Below are positions 60,592 to 64,000 of a stretch of 64,000 nt of DNA, piece after piece (the first letter of the stretch is position 1; each line of letters begins with the position of its first letter). The DNA lies in assembly GCF_029537235.1 (NCBI RefSeq), contig NZ_CP120638.1, forward strand, positions 2,466,001-2,530,000, given 5' to 3'. Under the pieces are notes generated by a model, which saw only the letters and a list, made by a program, of their open reading frames with translations, ran no database searches and was not told the origin of the DNA. The DNA comes from Rhizobium sp. 32-5/1 (GTDB lineage: Bacteria; Pseudomonadota; Alphaproteobacteria; Rhizobiales; Rhizobiaceae). Both the position numbers and the translations under genes were made by a program.

Positions 60592-61169
60592 GGACCGCTC
60601 CTTTGTTTGAGATCTTCAACGACTAAACTTGGCACATTTCGATGCCGTTCGGAGGCCGTCCACCCCAACAATGCAGGAAAACCTCGTTCACTTTCATCAC
60701 GATCGCGAGTTTGGGAACGCGACCTTCAACGCGCATGCTCTCGAGCAGATCAGGATCATTGACCAGGCTGGCCTGTCCATTCACGCGCAAAGTGTCTTCA
60801 AATCCCGGAATGACGAACAGGAGCCCAACGCTTGGGTTGGCGAGAATATTGACCAGCGTGTCGAGGCGGTTATTGCCGGGCCGGTCCGGTATCGCCAGCG
60901 TATGCGGATCAAGGATTTTGACGAAGCCGGAGGGATCACCGCGGGGGCTGACATCGGCTTTGCCATCCATATTCTGCGTGCCGATGCACAGGAATGGCGA
61001 CCGTCTGATGAAGTCCTGCGCATGTTTGTCGAGTGAGCCCTGACACTTCTGAATGGCGAGCGGCGTAATCGCAGGAAACAGACGTCGCAGAGAGTCTTCA
61101 TCCTCTATGACAAAGGCCGGATCGATCTCGAATGCGCTCATAATTGCCTCCCCGTTCTTCAGTCCCTAA

Positions 61170-61187
61170 CTGATGTACGTACATCAG
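61170..61187. promoter_or_regulatory. Operator-like 18-bp perfect palindrome before the flavoprotein gene
   Basis: CTGATGTACGTACATCAG is perfectly palindromic without spacer and ends 29 bases before the start codon. Words with TGTACGTACA are common TetR-family operators, so a repressor encoded elsewhere probably controlled the now split gene. Confidence 0.6.
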
Positions 61188-61286
61188 ATTGCTGCGACCG
61201 GTCAACAGAGGGTATCCTGTGCGCAGACACCGTGGTCACTCGGATAGCTTATGCGTGGGACTGGCGCAGCACCGGAATGGCGGTCT

Positions 61287-63248
61287 TTACTGTGTGGCCG
61301 CGACTTCGCTCGGCGTGCCGTTGTCCTTGGCGAGCAGTTCGTCGATGCGGCCGCGTTCCTTTTCGAATTTCGCCAGCACCTCGCCATCCAGCGATTTGCC
61401 GCCGGGAAGGCGAATCTTCAGGGCATCGACCTTGGTGCCGTTAACGATCAGTTCGTAGTGCAAATGCGGACCGGTCGATTGGCCTGTGGTGCCAACCCAG
61501 CCGATCACCTGGCCCTGCACGACCTTGGCGCCCGGAACCACACCCTTGGCGATGGCATTCTGGTGATTGTAGGAGGAGACATAGCCATTGGCATGGCGGA
61601 TCAGCGTCTGCCGGCCGTATCCGCCGGAATCCCAGCCGGCCTTTTCAACCACGCCATTACCGGCAGCGATGATCGGCGTGCCGCGGGGTGCCGCCCAATC
61701 GACACCGGTGTGCATGCGCGAGAAACCGAGGATCGGATGACGGCGCATGCCGAAACCCGAGGTGAAGCGGCCATTCGGCACGGGATTGCGCAGCAGGAAC
61801 TGGCGAATGCTCTTGCCGTTTTCGTCATAATAATCGACGCCGTTGTCGTCCTGATCCTGGAAACGGTAGAAGCGTGTCTGCGCATCGCCGAATTTGGCGT
61901 TGACATAGAGCAGCTCGGAATCGGCCGTCGCCTTGCCGCTTTCGTCGGTGACCGAGAAAAAGGCTTCAAGACTGTCCGTCGGCTTCAGTTGCGCCTGGAA
62001 ATCGACGCTGCTTGCCAGAAGCTTGATGATCTGCGCCACCATATCAGGCGTCATGCCGTAGGAAAGTGCTGCGCGGTAGACGCCGTCATAGACCCGCGGC
62101 AGGTCGCGGCCGGAGGAGACGACTGGGGTTCCGTTGTCGTCGAAGGCCGTGGCGATGGCTGCCAGAACGGGCGGCTCGCTGCCGCGCACGAAATGCGCCT
62201 TGTCATCGACGGCCATGGTCAGCACGTGGCTGCCCTTGGAATAGACACTGGCGCGCACGACCTTGGCTTCCTCACCCTTCTGGATGATGCCGATGCGCAG
62301 GACATCGCCTTCGGAGAGTTCCTTGGTATTCAGCGCCTTTTCCAGATAGCCGCTGACATCCTCGGCCTGGGACTTGGCATAGCCGGCATTGACGAGCACG
62401 GTCGCGATCGGCGTCGGCCGGCGCACCGGAATGACGTCATCGGCATATTCGGTGCTTTGCTCGGTGATGTTCTCATAGGCCGAGACACTCATATTCTCCT
62501 CGACGATGCGCGCCGACAGACCCTGGATCAGATCGAGCGCTCCGTCATCCGAGGCAAAGCGTCGGGGATCGACATAAAACAGCGAGGCGAGCTGCGTATT
62601 GCCGTCGGTGAGAACAGACCCGTTGGTACGGACGTTTTCCTCGACCTCGTCGAGCGACATGGCCGCATCAAATATCAGCGGAGAGCCCTTCAGGGGAAAA
62701 TCGACTGTCTTCAGGCTGACCTCGGATTCGACATCCGAACCGTAGATCGTGCCGGTGCGGCTGATTTGGGGTGTTGCCTGGCTGTCATCCGTCGAAAAGA
62801 TCGCCAGCGGATCAAAGCGGGGATAGTCGTCGCTTGTCTGGTGGTTGGCGGCGAGCGCCATCTTCACATGGGCGAAGGGCTGACGCCGCACCACCTCCTT
62901 TTCACCGTCATGGGTCATGGTCGAGACTTCCATGATGGTGCGGTCGGATGGTTTGGCGACAATGTTGGGTGCAAGGATGCGATCGCCGCGCTTGGCAGCG
63001 GTGACCGGTTGCCCGTTGCGGGCGGGATCAATGGCTGCGTAGGCTTCGGCCGGAATCGCCAATTGCTGGCGGCCATCAAGGGCCGCGAACAGGGCGACGC
63101 CCATCAGGAGGCTGGAGGTGATGCCGGTCAGGAACGTGCCCGAAAGCCAGCGCAGCGAAATCTCGCGGCGATCGGGCGCCTTGCGGCCATCCGCAAGGAT
63201 CGGCGGTTCGTTGCCGAGCGACCGGATCATAGTCTTGTCAGTGATCAT
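61287..63248 (-). CDS. M23-family murein endopeptidase-like protein
   Basis: 653 residues from the ATG at 63248 (MITDKTMIRSLGNEPPIL). One membrane segment near the N terminus (LSGTFLTGITSSLLMGVALFAAL) anchors a long periplasmic part. The LytM/M23 domain is at the C terminus: HPILGFSRMHTGVDW with the zinc His and Asp (near residue 515), then GPHLHYELIVNG with HxH. Zinc ligands are complete, so it is probably an active endopeptidase cutting peptidoglycan cross-links or an envelope regulator of it. Intact, opposite to the rrn promoter. Confidence 0.88.
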   Translation of the reverse strand: MITDKTMIRSLGNEPPILADGRKAPDRREISLRWLSGTFLTGITSSLLMGVALFAALDGRQQLAIPAEAYAAIDPARNGQPVTAAKRGDRILAPNIVAKPSDRTIMEVSTMTHDGEKEVVRRQPFAHVKMALAANHQTSDDYPRFDPLAIFSTDDSQATPQISRTGTIYGSDVESEVSLKTVDFPLKGSPLIFDAAMSLDEVEENVRTNGSVLTDGNTQLASLFYVDPRRFASDDGALDLIQGLSARIVEENMSVSAYENITEQSTEYADDVIPVRRPTPIATVLVNAGYAKSQAEDVSGYLEKALNTKELSEGDVLRIGIIQKGEEAKVVRASVYSKGSHVLTMAVDDKAHFVRGSEPPVLAAIATAFDDNGTPVVSSGRDLPRVYDGVYRAALSYGMTPDMVAQIIKLLASSVDFQAQLKPTDSLEAFFSVTDESGKATADSELLYVNAKFGDAQTRFYRFQDQDDNGVDYYDENGKSIRQFLLRNPVPNGRFTSGFGMRRHPILGFSRMHTGVDWAAPRGTPIIAAGNGVVEKAGWDSGGYGRQTLIRHANGYVSSYNHQNAIAKGVVPGAKVVQGQVIGWVGTTGQSTGPHLHYELIVNGTKVDALKIRLPGGKSLDGEVLAKFEKERGRIDELLAKDNGTPSEVAATQ

Positions 63249-63583
63249 GCCAGATGAGCCCGAGTCCCTGATTGCGATCTGATATCTTATTCTTGTTCCA
63301 GATACATTGTGCGAAGATGTGCATCTTTCATGAGCGGGAGTCAAACAAACGGCTGCCCACGGCCATGTCGGCTCATCAAACACCAAGCGCGGACCGCCCG
63401 CCCTGATCGATGCGTCGTCGGTGCTGTGCGTTAACAGTCTGTTTAGAGTGAGAGATTGTGAAAAAGTGAGGGCGAAAATGTGATTTTGCGTGTGCGCCGC
63501 ATCAATCCGCCCCGCAATTTCCTGTGCAACACCTTGCGGGACAGCGGTTTGTCAGAAAACTGTCATTTTTTTCAAAAAAGCTG
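63249..63583. other. 335-bp divergent intergenic region
   Basis: Between the M23 peptidase gene and the rrn promoter. No coding frame is supported; it should hold the peptidase promoter. Confidence 0.5.
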
Positions 63584-63612
63584 TTGACTATGAACGGAGC
63601 CCGGGCTTATAA
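63584..63612 (+). promoter_or_regulatory. Promoter of a ribosomal RNA operon
   Basis: TTGACT (63584-63589) and TTATAA (63607-63612) are 17 bases apart. An A/T-rich stretch with T8 and A6 tracts (63566-63579) lies right upstream like an UP element. The sequence that follows has no coding frame and resembles rhizobial rrn leaders. Confidence 0.7.
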
Positions 63613-64000
63613 ACCGCTCACCAACGAGGGCGGCGGCGCTGCTGGCGACCGACGAACTCGCTCTGAAGTTTCTTACGAAAGTTTGGTGCGGATTGTGGGT
63701 TTCAGGCGGGAACGCTGATGGCTCTCGGGGTAAGGTTTTCGACGGGGTTTTGAGCTTCGTCTGTTTTTTGACAATTGCATATAGAGAAAGAGAAACGTGG
63801 GCGGCGGATGTTCGCAACTGGATTAAGTTCCGGTTTTAAGTCGACAATGGCGGTCACGTTTCTATGAGAAGTTACATCGTTCCTGGTTTGCTTGACTTTA
63901 GGGTTTAGCGGATTGAACTGCGCCGGATGGCGAAGTTTGGTTTCGATCAGGAATATGTGAAGTTCTCGTCGATTCAGACGTGACCATTAAGCCAGACTAG
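63613..64000 (+). other. Leader of a ribosomal RNA operon (16S gene beyond the window)
   Basis: Untranslated leader, recognised from the stretch TTTGACAATTGCATATAGAG and GAAAGAGAAACGTGGGCGG, which I know from the region before 16S genes in Rhizobiaceae. The 16S 5' end (AGAGTTTGATC) is not reached by 64000. No gene is seen here. Confidence 0.6.

Larger units (their letters stand above)
59267..60667 (-). mobile_element. IS110-family insertion sequence, IS1111-like
   Basis: About 1.4 kb inserted in the flavoprotein gene. Ends were fixed from the interrupted frame: target GGCACA|ATGCAG on the plus strand, with ACA present on both sides (3-bp duplication or shared core). Subterminal inverted repeats GTGGACGGCCCCC (59270-59282) and GGAGGCCGTCCAC (60651-60663) match in 12 of 13 bases. 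Subterminal repeats and a long non-coding 3' end (282 bases) with a short 5' end (76 bases) fit the IS1111 subgroup. Confidence 0.85.
59087..61141 (-). pseudogene. FMN-dependent PPOX-type flavoprotein, split by an IS110-family insertion
   Basis: The N-terminal part (61141 to 60668, residues 1-158) has RSPFLCIGTQNMDGKADVSPRGDPSGFV and ends VNEVFLHC; the C-terminal part (59266 to 59087) continues CAKAFRRSQLWNPDTFQDRREMPSLSKIILDQTTG to a TGA. Put together over one shared Cys codon they give a 216-residue protein of the pyridoxamine-phosphate-oxidase-like family that looks complete. The insertion lies exactly at the TGT of Cys158. The gene has a perfect 18-bp palindrome before its start. As read it is inactivated. 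Confidence 0.85.

Noticed and set aside
60623..60667. Alternative C terminus WGGRPPNGIEMCQV of the flavoprotein
   Set aside because: These 14 codons belong to the IS end; the true continuation of the gene is found on the far side of the element.
61251..63257. Long plus-strand frame (668 codons) opposite the M23 peptidase
   Set aside because: Same reason: shadow of a real gene in a GC-rich genome, with no recognisable motif.
1..64000. tRNA genes, CRISPR arrays, prophage genes
   Set aside because: No cloverleaf with a GGTTCGAATCC-type arm, no regularly spaced direct repeats and no phage structural genes were seen on either strand.

Overview
The window is a GC-rich chromosomal segment from an alphaproteobacterium, most probably a member of the Rhizobiaceae (Rhizobium, Neorhizobium or Agrobacterium type). 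The evidence is the conserved order grxC, nitrilase, DUF1178, ubiG and then lysC, ptsP, prfA, prmC, DUF4167, clpB; an IalB-family protein, an orphan Flp pilin and an M23 peptidase; and a right edge that reads like the promoter and leader of a rhizobial ribosomal RNA operon. The 16S gene itself would start beyond the window.

Layout. 1-10 kb: end of an MFS transporter, argG, a PAS-GGDEF cyclase, a LysE exporter, rlmN, an IalB-type protein, an ECF sigma factor, a YkvA protein, phhB, a low-mass tyrosine phosphatase and thpR. 9.5-16 kb: a divergent arylesterase / ABC transporter set and a LacI regulator followed by a glycerate kinase. 16-21 kb: an RND efflux operon (RND pump, adaptor, TetR) with a long operator palindrome. 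21-26 kb: an acyl-CoA synthetase, a CelD-like acetyltransferase, a polysaccharide flippase and a structured intergenic region with a 29-codon frame. 26-39.6 kb: secA, a parvulin, argJ, GNAT, mutT, a Flp pilin, a methyltransferase, comF, grxC, nitrilase, DUF1178, DUF3291, DUF3616 and ubiG. 39.6-49.2 kb: an accessory-looking block of small regulator/target pairs (LysR/LysE, HxlR/GST, ArsR/SRPBCC), a DapA-like enzyme, ppk2, a host-attachment-type protein, DUF6500 and a transglutaminase-like protein. 49.2-59 kb: lysC, ptsP, prfA, prmC, DUF4167 and clpB. 59-64 kb: a flavoprotein gene cut in two by an IS110-family element, an M23 peptidase and the rrn promoter.

The most interesting elements are: (1) the IS110/IS1111-type insertion, whose 3' non-coding end carries two short words matching the two halves of the insertion site on opposite strands, as expected of a bridge-RNA target-binding loop; (2) a plus-strand unit between the flippase and secA with a good promoter, an 11-bp closing stem around three hairpins, a strong ribosome binding site and a 29-codon frame; (3) PHO boxes in front of ppk2 and in a decayed second copy of its 5' end.

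A caution for every reader: 19 single-base frame breaks are visible (17 losses and 2 gains, nearly all in short homopolymer runs). They hit essential genes such as prfA as well as lysC, argJ and many others. Consensus errors of the assembly explain this better than biology, so these genes are listed as CDS with the break noted.
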